From Labia minor (lineage: Eukaryota; Arthropoda; Insecta; Dermaptera; Spongiphoridae), in contig OY720346.1 in the NCBI GenBank assembly GCA_963082975.1, forward strand, positions 32,234,720 through 32,298,719: a stretch of DNA of 64,000 nucleotides, written 5' to 3'. The first letter of the stretch is position 1, and every line of letters begins with the position of its first letter. Positions 32,649 through 43,631 of this stretch are shown one piece after another. The translations under genes were made by a program, and so were the position numbers. The notes beneath the pieces are model-generated. The model was not told the DNA's origin. It ran no database searches and saw only the letters and a list, made by a program, of their open reading frames with translations.

Positions 32649-35021
32649 ATGTGGTCTTTTAATAAAAATTCTCTTAATAATTATCAAAATAACCACAAAA
32701 GCTTTAATAAATACATTTATGAGAAATATAACCTAAAAATTCAAAAGCAGGTAAGGAGTTATGATGGATTAATTGTTAAAAAAGCAAAATTATTAAGTTC
32801 TTTGAATTTCTTAAAAAGATGTCGTGATCAAGATATTATACCAAAAGGCTTTTATATTAAGCGAGTTGTATACACAAAAAGAGCGACTAGCATATATAAT
32901 AATGCTAGTTTGGCTCTGTTACGAGAACGCATCACAAATATCAGGCAAGTTTTATTTACATTAGACACTGATTTATTCAATATATATAATAATCTAAAAT
33001 CTGTTTTAACCCAGGAAGAAATTTCTTATTTGCAGCACGTATCCCAGACACACTTTAAATTTACACATAAAAAACAATCCGATATTCAAAAATCAAAATT
33101 TGATAAACTTTCATTCAATAAGACTAAAACATCTATTCAGAATTTTGATAATAACAAATTAGTAGTCAATCTATCAAATAAAAGTCTTGACAAAAATACC
33201 ATCTCAGTGTTAGCAAAAGGACCAAAGTTCTCCATAGCACCGAATAAAATTCCAAAAATTGAGATAGTTAGTTCAATTGAATCATCCTTATATAACTTAC
33301 CAAACAACATTGCAGAGGAAATTAGATTTGATACGATTAACATACTGAAAAATGCTAAACCACCCAAACCAAATTTGACCAAATCTGAGATGCGTGCTCT
33401 GAAGGAAATTAGAAACGATGACTCTCTAAAGATTATCCCTGCCGACAAAGGTAACGCCACTGTTGTAATGAATACAGCGGATTATAAACAAAAAATGGAA
33501 AATATTTTGAATTCTTCTACCTACGAAATACAGAAAAAAGATCCAACGGATAAATTCTGTAGAAAACTAAAATCAATAATAAAGAATCTACCTATTGAGG
33601 AAAAAGATAAAGATAAATTAAAACCGAAAGATCCACAAATACCAAAAATATACGGTAATCCCAAAATCCATAAAACCAACAAACCTTTAAGACCAATAGT
33701 TAGTCAAATCAATTCAGTGACTTACAACTCATCAAAATATCTAGCACATTTGTTAAAACCATTTACAGGTACTAATTTTTCATACGTTAAAAATTCCACC
33801 CACTTAGTAGAAATGTTATCAAAAGTAGAAATTACAAAAAATGATATATTGGTGAGTCTGGATGTGGACTCCTTGTACACAAATGTTCCTATTGACGAGA
33901 CCATTGAGATTATAAAATCAAACATTACATTAGATAAAAATACTCTCGAATTAATAGAATTTTGCCAAAAATCTACATACTTTATTTATGATAAAAAGAT
34001 TTATAAGCAAAAAGAAGGATGTGCTATGGGTAGTCCACTAAGCCCAGTATTCGCTAACATATTCATGGAAGAATTTGAATCAAAATTGGTCAATAATGCA
34101 ATAAAGAAACCAAAACTGTTTCTTAGATATGTGGATGATATTTTGATGATTTGGCCTCATGGTAAGGATTCTTTAGTTAAATTTGTAGAAGCAGCAAATA
34201 ATTTACATAAAAATATAAAACTAAGCGTTGAATGGGAAATAAATGAAGAGTTACCGTTTCTTGATGTATTAATTAAAAAGAAACAGAATAGATTAAGGTT
34301 TGATATTTTCAGGAAAACAACTCACACCAACAGATATATCCACGCAGATTCCCACCACCATCCATCACAAAAATATGGAGTGATAAAAACACTGCACAAA
34401 AGAGCCGAAGAGATATGCTCAAATGAAAACATTAAAAAAGAAAAACAACGATTGAAGGAAGCTTTCATAAACAATGGCTTCTCGGAATATGAAATTAGGA
34501 AATTCAGTAAAACAAAAAAGACAGAAATCAAAAATGAAAATGAAAAACCAATATACAGATCACAAATAACATTACCTTATATAAAAGGAACAACAGAAAA
34601 AATAGCGTCAAAATTGAGGAAACACAACATCAGAGTAACATATAAACCTCATAAACAAATATCTTCTCTCACCTCAAATATAAAAGACAAAATTAAAAAC
34701 GAAAATAATGGAGTTTATAAGGTAACTTGTGAATGCAAAAAAGTATACATTGGTGAAACAAGTAGAAAGATTTCTACAAGACTGTCTGAACATGAGAGAG
34801 CCATTAGATTGAAACATCCAAATCAATCAGCAATTGCAGAACATGCCTTAACAACAGGACATAAAATAAATTTAGATAATGTAGAAACACTTCATATTGA
34901 AAATAATTGGTGGAAAAGAAAAATAAAAGAATCTATAGAAATTGATAATCATCCCAATAATATTAACAAAGAGGATGGATATAGACTTAATAAGATGTGG
35001 AACATAGTGTTGGATGAGTAA
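32649..35021 (+). CDS. Penelope-like RT / GIY-YIG protein, right-arm unit 2
   Basis: Complete ORF with the same translation as unit 1, exactly 2,729 bp downstream and separated by the 314-bp spacer plus the 42-bp stretch before the ATG. The RT triad and GIY-YIG residues are retained. Head-to-tail placement means each unit's spacer gives the next unit a promoter. Confidence 0.9.
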   Translation: MWSFNKNSLNNYQNNHKSFNKYIYEKYNLKIQKQVRSYDGLIVKKAKLLSSLNFLKRCRDQDIIPKGFYIKRVVYTKRATSIYNNASLALLRERITNIRQVLFTLDTDLFNIYNNLKSVLTQEEISYLQHVSQTHFKFTHKKQSDIQKSKFDKLSFNKTKTSIQNFDNNKLVVNLSNKSLDKNTISVLAKGPKFSIAPNKIPKIEIVSSIESSLYNLPNNIAEEIRFDTINILKNAKPPKPNLTKSEMRALKEIRNDDSLKIIPADKGNATVVMNTADYKQKMENILNSSTYEIQKKDPTDKFCRKLKSIIKNLPIEEKDKDKLKPKDPQIPKIYGNPKIHKTNKPLRPIVSQINSVTYNSSKYLAHLLKPFTGTNFSYVKNSTHLVEMLSKVEITKNDILVSLDVDSLYTNVPIDETIEIIKSNITLDKNTLELIEFCQKSTYFIYDKKIYKQKEGCAMGSPLSPVFANIFMEEFESKLVNNAIKKPKLFLRYVDDILMIWPHGKDSLVKFVEAANNLHKNIKLSVEWEINEELPFLDVLIKKKQNRLRFDIFRKTTHTNRYIHADSHHHPSQKYGVIKTLHKRAEEICSNENIKKEKQRLKEAFINNGFSEYEIRKFSKTKKTEIKNENEKPIYRSQITLPYIKGTTEKIASKLRKHNIRVTYKPHKQISSLTSNIKDKIKNENNGVYKVTCECKKVYIGETSRKISTRLSEHERAIRLKHPNQSAIAEHALTTGHKINLDNVETLHIENNWWKRKIKESIEIDNHPNNINKEDGYRLNKMWNIVLDE

Positions 35022-35377
35022 AATTTGTCAAATTAAATTAAATATAATTAATCTAATGTGTATTTGTGTATATATCTTGATTATGGAAATAATTTAGTAT
35101 CTTCATTTTAGAGACATAATGCACTATCATACTTCTTGATTGTAAACGCTTGCTTTGACAATTGCTGCTGACTTCATGTTGAGATTAAGAATTGGCGGTA
35201 AAAATTGGAGCCAAAAATTGGCGCCAATATCACTGCCTATATAAGAGGTGACGTGTCCCGACATGCATCAGTCCGCTTGAATCGGAGCAAGCGTACGGTT
35301 ACTTGAAAACGACTGCAGAATAAGCAGTTGAAACGTTGTACAATTATTTTAATTTAATAAATAATTTTATACAAATA

Positions 35378-37750
35378 ATGTGGTCTTTTAATAAAAATTC
35401 TCTTAATAATTATCAAAATAACCACAAAAGCTTTAATAAATACATTTATGAGAAATATAACCTAAAAATTCAAAAGCAGGTAAGGAGTTATGATGGATTA
35501 ATTGTTAAAAAAGCAAAATTATTAAGTTCTTTGAATTTCTTAAAAAGATGTCGTGATCAAGATATTATACCAAAAGGCTTTTATATTAAGCGAGTTGTAT
35601 ACACAAAAAGAGCGACTAGCATATATAATAATGCTAGTTTGGCTCTGTTACGAGAACGCATCACAAATATCAGGCAAGTTTTATTTACATTAGACACTGA
35701 TTTATTCAATATATATAATAATCTAAAATCTGTTTTAACCCAGGAAGAAATTTCTTATTTGCAGCACGTATCCCAGACACACTTTAAATTTACACATAAA
35801 AAACAATCCGATATTCAAAAATCAAAATTTGATAAACTTTCATTCAATAAGACTAAAACATCTATTCAGAATTTTGATAATAACAAATTAGTAGTCAATC
35901 TATCAAATAAAAGTCTTGACAAAAATACCATCTCAGTGTTAGCAAAAGGACCAAAGTTCTCCATAGCACCGAATAAAATTCCAAAAATTGAGATAGTTAG
36001 TTCAATTGAATCATCCTTATATAACTTACCAAACAACATTGCAGAGGAAATTAGATTTGATACGATTAACATACTGAAAAATGCTAAACCACCCAAACCA
36101 AATTTGACCAAATCTGAGATGCGTGCTCTGAAGGAAATTAGAAACGATGACTCTCTAAAGATTATCCCTGCCGACAAAGGTAACGCCACTGTTGTAATGA
36201 ATACAGCGGATTATAAACAAAAAATGGAAAATATTTTGAATTCTTCTACCTACGAAATACAGAAAAAAGATCCAACGGATAAATTCTGTAGAAAACTAAA
36301 ATCAATAATAAAGAATCTACCTATTGAGGAAAAAGATAAAGATAAATTAAAACCGAAAGATCCACAAATACCAAAAATATACGGTAATCCCAAAATCCAT
36401 AAAACCAACAAACCTTTAAGACCAATAGTTAGTCAAATCAATTCAGTGACTTACAACTCATCAAAATATCTAGCACATTTGTTAAAACCATTTACAGGTA
36501 CTAATTTTTCATACGTTAAAAATTCCACCCACTTAGTAGAAATGTTATCAAAAGTAGAAATTACAAAAAATGATATATTGGTGAGTCTGGATGTGGACTC
36601 CTTGTACACAAATGTTCCTATTGACGAGACCATTGAGATTATAAAATCAAACATTACATTAGATAAAAATACTCTCGAATTAATAGAATTTTGCCAAAAA
36701 TCTACATACTTTATTTATGATAAAAAGATTTATAAGCAAAAAGAAGGATGTGCTATGGGTAGTCCACTAAGCCCAGTATTCGCTAACATATTCATGGAAG
36801 AATTTGAATCAAAATTGGTCAATAATGCAATAAAGAAACCAAAACTGTTTCTTAGATATGTGGATGATATTTTGATGATTTGGCCTCATGGTAAGGATTC
36901 TTTAGTTAAATTTGTAGAAGCAGCAAATAATTTACATAAAAATATAAAACTAAGCGTTGAATGGGAAATAAATGAAGAGTTACCGTTTCTTGATGTATTA
37001 ATTAAAAAGAAACAGAATAGATTAAGGTTTGATATTTTCAGGAAAACAACTCACACCAACAGATATATCCACGCAGATTCCCACCACCATCCATCACAAA
37101 AATATGGAGTGATAAAAACACTGCACAAAAGAGCCGAAGAGATATGCTCAAATGAAAACATTAAAAAAGAAAAACAACGATTGAAGGAAGCTTTCATAAA
37201 CAATGGCTTCTCGGAATATGAAATTAGGAAATTCAGTAAAACAAAAAAGACAGAAATCAAAAATGAAAATGAAAAACCAATATACAGATCACAAATAACA
37301 TTACCTTATATAAAAGGAACAACAGAAAAAATAGCGTCAAAATTGAGGAAACACAACATCAGAGTAACATATAAACCTCATAAACAAATATCTTCTCTCA
37401 CCTCAAATATAAAAGACAAAATTAAAAACGAAAATAATGGAGTTTATAAGGTAACTTGTGAATGCAAAAAAGTATACATTGGTGAAACAAGTAGAAAGAT
37501 TTCTACAAGACTGTCTGAACATGAGAGAGCCATTAGATTGAAACATCCAAATCAATCAGCAATTGCAGAACATGCCTTAACAACAGGACATAAAATAAAT
37601 TTAGATAATGTAGAAACACTTCATATTGAAAATAATTGGTGGAAAAGAAAAATAAAAGAATCTATAGAAATTGATAATCATCCCAATAATATTAACAAAG
37701 AGGATGGATATAGACTTAATAAGATGTGGAACATAGTGTTGGATGAGTAA
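35378..37750 (+). CDS. Penelope-like RT / GIY-YIG protein, right-arm unit 3
   Basis: Complete ORF, translation identical to units 1 and 2. It is embedded in the middle of the right arm, with the same spacer and promoter motifs on its left (TATA at 35238). Confidence 0.9.
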   Translation: MWSFNKNSLNNYQNNHKSFNKYIYEKYNLKIQKQVRSYDGLIVKKAKLLSSLNFLKRCRDQDIIPKGFYIKRVVYTKRATSIYNNASLALLRERITNIRQVLFTLDTDLFNIYNNLKSVLTQEEISYLQHVSQTHFKFTHKKQSDIQKSKFDKLSFNKTKTSIQNFDNNKLVVNLSNKSLDKNTISVLAKGPKFSIAPNKIPKIEIVSSIESSLYNLPNNIAEEIRFDTINILKNAKPPKPNLTKSEMRALKEIRNDDSLKIIPADKGNATVVMNTADYKQKMENILNSSTYEIQKKDPTDKFCRKLKSIIKNLPIEEKDKDKLKPKDPQIPKIYGNPKIHKTNKPLRPIVSQINSVTYNSSKYLAHLLKPFTGTNFSYVKNSTHLVEMLSKVEITKNDILVSLDVDSLYTNVPIDETIEIIKSNITLDKNTLELIEFCQKSTYFIYDKKIYKQKEGCAMGSPLSPVFANIFMEEFESKLVNNAIKKPKLFLRYVDDILMIWPHGKDSLVKFVEAANNLHKNIKLSVEWEINEELPFLDVLIKKKQNRLRFDIFRKTTHTNRYIHADSHHHPSQKYGVIKTLHKRAEEICSNENIKKEKQRLKEAFINNGFSEYEIRKFSKTKKTEIKNENEKPIYRSQITLPYIKGTTEKIASKLRKHNIRVTYKPHKQISSLTSNIKDKIKNENNGVYKVTCECKKVYIGETSRKISTRLSEHERAIRLKHPNQSAIAEHALTTGHKINLDNVETLHIENNWWKRKIKESIEIDNHPNNINKEDGYRLNKMWNIVLDE

Positions 37751-38106
37751 AATTTGTCAAATTAAATTAAATATAATTAATCTAATGTGTATTTGTGTAT
37801 ATATCTTGATTATGGAAATAATTTAGTATCTTCATTTTAGAGACATAATGCACTATCATACTTCTTGATTGTAAACGCTTGCTTTGACAATTGCTGCTGA
37901 CTTCATGTTGAGATTAAGAATTGGCGGTAAAAATTGGAGCCAAAAATTGGCGCCAATATCACTGCCTATATAAGAGGTGACGTGTCCCGACATGCATCAG
38001 TCCGCTTGAATCGGAGCAAGCGTACGGTTACTTGAAAACGACTGCAGAATAAGCAGTTGAAACGTTGTACAATTATTTTAATTTAATAAATAATTTTATA
38101 CAAATA

Positions 38107-40479
38107 ATGTGGTCTTTTAATAAAAATTCTCTTAATAATTATCAAAATAACCACAAAAGCTTTAATAAATACATTTATGAGAAATATAACCTAAAAATTC
38201 AAAAGCAGGTAAGGAGTTATGATGGATTAATTGTTAAAAAAGCAAAATTATTAAGTTCTTTGAATTTCTTAAAAAGATGTCGTGATCAAGATATTATACC
38301 AAAAGGCTTTTATATTAAGCGAGTTGTATACACAAAAAGAGCGACTAGCATATATAATAATGCTAGTTTGGCTCTGTTACGAGAACGCATCACAAATATC
38401 AGGCAAGTTTTATTTACATTAGACACTGATTTATTCAATATATATAATAATCTAAAATCTGTTTTAACCCAGGAAGAAATTTCTTATTTGCAGCACGTAT
38501 CCCAGACACACTTTAAATTTACACATAAAAAACAATCCGATATTCAAAAATCAAAATTTGATAAACTTTCATTCAATAAGACTAAAACATCTATTCAGAA
38601 TTTTGATAATAACAAATTAGTAGTCAATCTATCAAATAAAAGTCTTGACAAAAATACCATCTCAGTGTTAGCAAAAGGACCAAAGTTCTCCATAGCACCG
38701 AATAAAATTCCAAAAATTGAGATAGTTAGTTCAATTGAATCATCCTTATATAACTTACCAAACAACATTGCAGAGGAAATTAGATTTGATACGATTAACA
38801 TACTGAAAAATGCTAAACCACCCAAACCAAATTTGACCAAATCTGAGATGCGTGCTCTGAAGGAAATTAGAAACGATGACTCTCTAAAGATTATCCCTGC
38901 CGACAAAGGTAACGCCACTGTTGTAATGAATACAGCGGATTATAAACAAAAAATGGAAAATATTTTGAATTCTTCTACCTACGAAATACAGAAAAAAGAT
39001 CCAACGGATAAATTCTGTAGAAAACTAAAATCAATAATAAAGAATCTACCTATTGAGGAAAAAGATAAAGATAAATTAAAACCGAAAGATCCACAAATAC
39101 CAAAAATATACGGTAATCCCAAAATCCATAAAACCAACAAACCTTTAAGACCAATAGTTAGTCAAATCAATTCAGTGACTTACAACTCATCAAAATATCT
39201 AGCACATTTGTTAAAACCATTTACAGGTACTAATTTTTCATACGTTAAAAATTCCACCCACTTAGTAGAAATGTTATCAAAAGTAGAAATTACAAAAAAT
39301 GATATATTGGTGAGTCTGGATGTGGACTCCTTGTACACAAATGTTCCTATTGACGAGACCATTGAGATTATAAAATCAAACATTACATTAGATAAAAATA
39401 CTCTCGAATTAATAGAATTTTGCCAAAAATCTACATACTTTATTTATGATAAAAAGATTTATAAGCAAAAAGAAGGATGTGCTATGGGTAGTCCACTAAG
39501 CCCAGTATTCGCTAACATATTCATGGAAGAATTTGAATCAAAATTGGTCAATAATGCAATAAAGAAACCAAAACTGTTTCTTAGATATGTGGATGATATT
39601 TTGATGATTTGGCCTCATGGTAAGGATTCTTTAGTTAAATTTGTAGAAGCAGCAAATAATTTACATAAAAATATAAAACTAAGCGTTGAATGGGAAATAA
39701 ATGAAGAGTTACCGTTTCTTGATGTATTAATTAAAAAGAAACAGAATAGATTAAGGTTTGATATTTTCAGGAAAACAACTCACACCAACAGATATATCCA
39801 CGCAGATTCCCACCACCATCCATCACAAAAATATGGAGTGATAAAAACACTGCACAAAAGAGCCGAAGAGATATGCTCAAATGAAAACATTAAAAAAGAA
39901 AAACAACGATTGAAGGAAGCTTTCATAAACAATGGCTTCTCGGAATATGAAATTAGGAAATTCAGTAAAACAAAAAAGACAGAAATCAAAAATGAAAATG
40001 AAAAACCAATATACAGATCACAAATAACATTACCTTATATAAAAGGAACAACAGAAAAAATAGCGTCAAAATTGAGGAAACACAACATCAGAGTAACATA
40101 TAAACCTCATAAACAAATATCTTCTCTCACCTCAAATATAAAAGACAAAATTAAAAACGAAAATAATGGAGTTTATAAGGTAACTTGTGAATGCAAAAAA
40201 GTATACATTGGTGAAACAAGTAGAAAGATTTCTACAAGACTGTCTGAACATGAGAGAGCCATTAGATTGAAACATCCAAATCAATCAGCAATTGCAGAAC
40301 ATGCCTTAACAACAGGACATAAAATAAATTTAGATAATGTAGAAACACTTCATATTGAAAATAATTGGTGGAAAAGAAAAATAAAAGAATCTATAGAAAT
40401 TGATAATCATCCCAATAATATTAACAAAGAGGATGGATATAGACTTAATAAGATGTGGAACATAGTGTTGGATGAGTAA
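38107..40479 (+). CDS. Penelope-like RT / GIY-YIG protein, right-arm unit 4
   Basis: Complete ORF, translation identical to the preceding units. The spacer after it carries a single-base difference (A instead of T at 40521), one of the few distinguishing marks between units. Confidence 0.9.
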   Translation: MWSFNKNSLNNYQNNHKSFNKYIYEKYNLKIQKQVRSYDGLIVKKAKLLSSLNFLKRCRDQDIIPKGFYIKRVVYTKRATSIYNNASLALLRERITNIRQVLFTLDTDLFNIYNNLKSVLTQEEISYLQHVSQTHFKFTHKKQSDIQKSKFDKLSFNKTKTSIQNFDNNKLVVNLSNKSLDKNTISVLAKGPKFSIAPNKIPKIEIVSSIESSLYNLPNNIAEEIRFDTINILKNAKPPKPNLTKSEMRALKEIRNDDSLKIIPADKGNATVVMNTADYKQKMENILNSSTYEIQKKDPTDKFCRKLKSIIKNLPIEEKDKDKLKPKDPQIPKIYGNPKIHKTNKPLRPIVSQINSVTYNSSKYLAHLLKPFTGTNFSYVKNSTHLVEMLSKVEITKNDILVSLDVDSLYTNVPIDETIEIIKSNITLDKNTLELIEFCQKSTYFIYDKKIYKQKEGCAMGSPLSPVFANIFMEEFESKLVNNAIKKPKLFLRYVDDILMIWPHGKDSLVKFVEAANNLHKNIKLSVEWEINEELPFLDVLIKKKQNRLRFDIFRKTTHTNRYIHADSHHHPSQKYGVIKTLHKRAEEICSNENIKKEKQRLKEAFINNGFSEYEIRKFSKTKKTEIKNENEKPIYRSQITLPYIKGTTEKIASKLRKHNIRVTYKPHKQISSLTSNIKDKIKNENNGVYKVTCECKKVYIGETSRKISTRLSEHERAIRLKHPNQSAIAEHALTTGHKINLDNVETLHIENNWWKRKIKESIEIDNHPNNINKEDGYRLNKMWNIVLDE

Positions 40480-40835
40480 AATTTGTCAAATTAAATTAAA
40501 TATAATTAATCTAATGTGTAATTGTGTATATATCTTGATTATGGAAATAATTTAGTATCTTCATTTTAGAGACATAATGCACTATCATACTTCTTGATTG
40601 TAAACGCTTGCTTTGACAATTGCTGCTGACTTCATGTTGAGATTAAGAATTGGCGGTAAAAATTGGAGCCAAAAATTGGCGCCAATATCACTGCCTATAT
40701 AAGAGGTGACGTGTCCCGACATGCATCAGTCCGCTTGAATCGGAGCAAGCGTACGGTTACTTGAAAACGACTGCAGAATAAGCAGTTGAAACGTTGTACA
40801 ATTATTTTAATTTAATAAATAATTTTATACAAATA

Positions 40836-43208
40836 ATGTGGTCTTTTAATAAAAATTCTCTTAATAATTATCAAAATAACCACAAAAGCTTTAATAAATA
40901 CATTTATGAGAAATATAACCTAAAAATTCAAAAGCAGGTAAGGAGTTATGATGGATTAATTGTTAAAAAAGCAAAATTATTAAGTTCTTTGAATTTCTTA
41001 AAAAGATGTCGTGATCAAGATATTATACCAAAAGGCTTTTATATTAAGCGAGTTGTATACACAAAAAGAGCGACTAGCATATATAATAATGCTAGTTTGG
41101 CTCTGTTACGAGAACGCATCACAAATATCAGGCAAGTTTTATTTACATTAGACACTGATTTATTCAATATATATAATAATCTAAAATCTGTTTTAACCCA
41201 GGAAGAAATTTCTTATTTGCAGCACGTATCCCAGACACACTTTAAATTTACACATAAAAAACAATCCGATATTCAAAAATCAAAATTTGATAAACTTTCA
41301 TTCAATAAGACTAAAACATCTATTCAGAATTTTGATAATAACAAATTAGTAGTCAATCTATCAAATAAAAGTCTTGACAAAAATACCATCTCAGTGTTAG
41401 CAAAAGGACCAAAGTTCTCCATAGCACCGAATAAAATTCCAAAAATTGAGATAGTTAGTTCAATTGAATCATCCTTATATAACTTACCAAACAACATTGC
41501 AGAGGAAATTAGATTTGATACGATTAACATACTGAAAAATGCTAAACCACCCAAACCAAATTTGACCAAATCTGAGATGCGTGCTCTGAAGGAAATTAGA
41601 AACGATGACTCTCTAAAGATTATCCCTGCCGACAAAGGTAACGCCACTGTTGTAATGAATACAGCGGATTATAAACAAAAAATGGAAAATATTTTGAATT
41701 CTTCTACCTACGAAATACAGAAAAAAGATCCAACGGATAAATTCTGTAGAAAACTAAAATCAATAATAAAGAATCTACCTATTGAGGAAAAAGATAAAGA
41801 TAAATTAAAACCGAAAGATCCACAAATACCAAAAATATACGGTAATCCCAAAATCCATAAAACCAACAAACCTTTAAGACCAATAGTTAGTCAAATCAAT
41901 TCAGTGACTTACAACTCATCAAAATATCTAGCACATTTGTTAAAACCATTTACAGGTACTAATTTTTCATACGTTAAAAATTCCACCCACTTAGTAGAAA
42001 TGTTATCAAAAGTAGAAATTACAAAAAATGATATATTGGTGAGTCTGGATGTGGACTCCTTGTACACAAATGTTCCTATTGACGAGACCATTGAGATTAT
42101 AAAATCAAACATTACATTAGATAAAAATACTCTCGAATTAATAGAATTTTGCCAAAAATCTACATACTTTATTTATGATAAAAAGATTTATAAGCAAAAA
42201 GAAGGATGTGCTATGGGTAGTCCACTAAGCCCAGTATTCGCTAACATATTCATGGAAGAATTTGAATCAAAATTGGTCAATAATGCAATAAAGAAACCAA
42301 AACTGTTTCTTAGATATGTGGATGATATTTTGATGATTTGGCCTCATGGTAAGGATTCTTTAGTTAAATTTGTAGAAGCAGCAAATAATTTACATAAAAA
42401 TATAAAACTAAGCGTTGAATGGGAAATAAATGAAGAGTTACCGTTTCTTGATGTATTAATTAAAAAGAAACAGAATAGATTAAGGTTTGATATTTTCAGG
42501 AAAACAACTCACACCAACAGATATATCCACGCAGATTCCCACCACCATCCATCACAAAAATATGGAGTGATAAAAACACTGCACAAAAGAGCCGAAGAGA
42601 TATGCTCAAATGAAAACATTAAAAAAGAAAAACAACGATTGAAGGAAGCTTTCATAAACAATGGCTTCTCGGAATATGAAATTATGAAATTCAGTAAAAC
42701 AAAAAAGACAGAAATCAAAAATGAAAATGAAAAACCAATATACAGATCACAAATAACATTACCTTATATAAAAGGAACAACAGAAAAAATAGCGTCAAAA
42801 TTGAGGAAACACAACATCAGAGTAACATATAAACCTCATAAACAAATATCTTCTCTCACCTCAAATATAAAAGACAAAATTAAAAACGAAAATAATGGAG
42901 TTTATAAGGTAACTTGTGAATGCAAAAAAGTATACATTGGTGAAACAAGTAGAAAGATTTCTACAAGACTGTCTGAACATGAGAGAGCCATTAGATTGAA
43001 ACATCCAAATCAATCAGCAATTGCAGAACATGCCTTAACAACAGGACATAAAATAAATTTAGATAATGTAGAAACACTTCATATTGAAAATAATTGGTGG
43101 AAAAGAAAAATAAAAGAATCTATAGAAATTGATAATCATCCCAATAATATTAACAAAGAGGATGGATATAGACTTAATAAGATGTGGAACATAGTGTTGG
43201 ATGAGTAA
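40836..43208 (+). CDS. Penelope-like RT / GIY-YIG protein, right-arm unit 5 (R-to-M variant)
   Basis: Complete ORF, last of the right arm. One base change at 42685 turns AGG into ATG, so an arginine in the RT-to-endonuclease linker (residue 617 from the ATG, in the SEYEI-R-KFSKTK segment) becomes methionine. Catalytic motifs are unchanged. Because the change lies outside both active sites, function may be preserved. It is useful as a marker for ordering the units. Confidence 0.9.
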   Translation: MWSFNKNSLNNYQNNHKSFNKYIYEKYNLKIQKQVRSYDGLIVKKAKLLSSLNFLKRCRDQDIIPKGFYIKRVVYTKRATSIYNNASLALLRERITNIRQVLFTLDTDLFNIYNNLKSVLTQEEISYLQHVSQTHFKFTHKKQSDIQKSKFDKLSFNKTKTSIQNFDNNKLVVNLSNKSLDKNTISVLAKGPKFSIAPNKIPKIEIVSSIESSLYNLPNNIAEEIRFDTINILKNAKPPKPNLTKSEMRALKEIRNDDSLKIIPADKGNATVVMNTADYKQKMENILNSSTYEIQKKDPTDKFCRKLKSIIKNLPIEEKDKDKLKPKDPQIPKIYGNPKIHKTNKPLRPIVSQINSVTYNSSKYLAHLLKPFTGTNFSYVKNSTHLVEMLSKVEITKNDILVSLDVDSLYTNVPIDETIEIIKSNITLDKNTLELIEFCQKSTYFIYDKKIYKQKEGCAMGSPLSPVFANIFMEEFESKLVNNAIKKPKLFLRYVDDILMIWPHGKDSLVKFVEAANNLHKNIKLSVEWEINEELPFLDVLIKKKQNRLRFDIFRKTTHTNRYIHADSHHHPSQKYGVIKTLHKRAEEICSNENIKKEKQRLKEAFINNGFSEYEIMKFSKTKKTEIKNENEKPIYRSQITLPYIKGTTEKIASKLRKHNIRVTYKPHKQISSLTSNIKDKIKNENNGVYKVTCECKKVYIGETSRKISTRLSEHERAIRLKHPNQSAIAEHALTTGHKINLDNVETLHIENNWWKRKIKESIEIDNHPNNINKEDGYRLNKMWNIVLDE

Positions 43209-43522
43209 AATTTGTCAAATTAAATTAAATATAATTAATCTAATGTGTATTTGTGTATATATCTTGATTATGGAAATAATTTAGTATCTTCATTTTAGAG
43301 ACATAATGCACTATCATACTTCTTGATTGTAAACGCTTGCTTTGACAATTGCTGCTGACTTCATGTTGAGATTAAGAATTGGCGGTAAAAATTGGAGCCA
43401 AAAATTGGCGCCAATATCACTGCCTATATAAGAGGTGACGTGTCCCGACATGCATCAGTCCGCTTGAATCGGAGCAAGCGTACGGTTACTTGAAAACGAC
43501 TGCAGAATAAGCAGTTGAAACG

Positions 43523-43631
43523 TTGTACAATTATTTTAATTTAATAAATAATTTTATACAAATAATGTGGTCTTTTAATAAAAATTCTCTTAATAATTAT
43601 CAAAATAACCACAAAAGCTTTAATAAATACA
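43523..43631 (+). pseudogene. Partial PLE ORF start at the right array edge
   Basis: The sixth right-arm ORF breaks off after ~36 codons (TTG count) at AAATACAT and runs directly into the right target duplication. The following ~28 open codons (to 43720) are host DNA, not element. The array therefore ends inside the 5' coding region, as on the left side but 12 codons further. Confidence 0.85.

Larger units (their letters stand above)
21434..43631. mobile_element. 22.2-kb inverted/tandem Penelope-like array
   Basis: Head-to-tail units with an exact 2,729-bp period, in two arms pointing outward from an inversion at 27353. The left arm (21434-27353, minus strand, 5.92 kb, 2.2 units) has two complete ORFs plus partial ends. 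The right arm (27353-43631, plus strand, 16.28 kb, 6.0 units) has one 5'-truncated and five complete ORFs plus a partial start. Both outer edges stop within the 5' part of the next ORF (codon ~24 on the left, ~36 on the right, counting from the TTG). Units are nearly identical; the substitutions I noticed are at 40521 and 42685. The 314-bp spacers act as pLTR-like regions. Copy number could be affected by assembly. Confidence 0.9.

Noticed and set aside
21434-43631. CRISPR-like or satellite interpretation of the tandem array
   Set aside because: The period is 2,729 bp with a complete RT/GIY-YIG ORF in each unit and a target duplication outside, which is a retroelement array.
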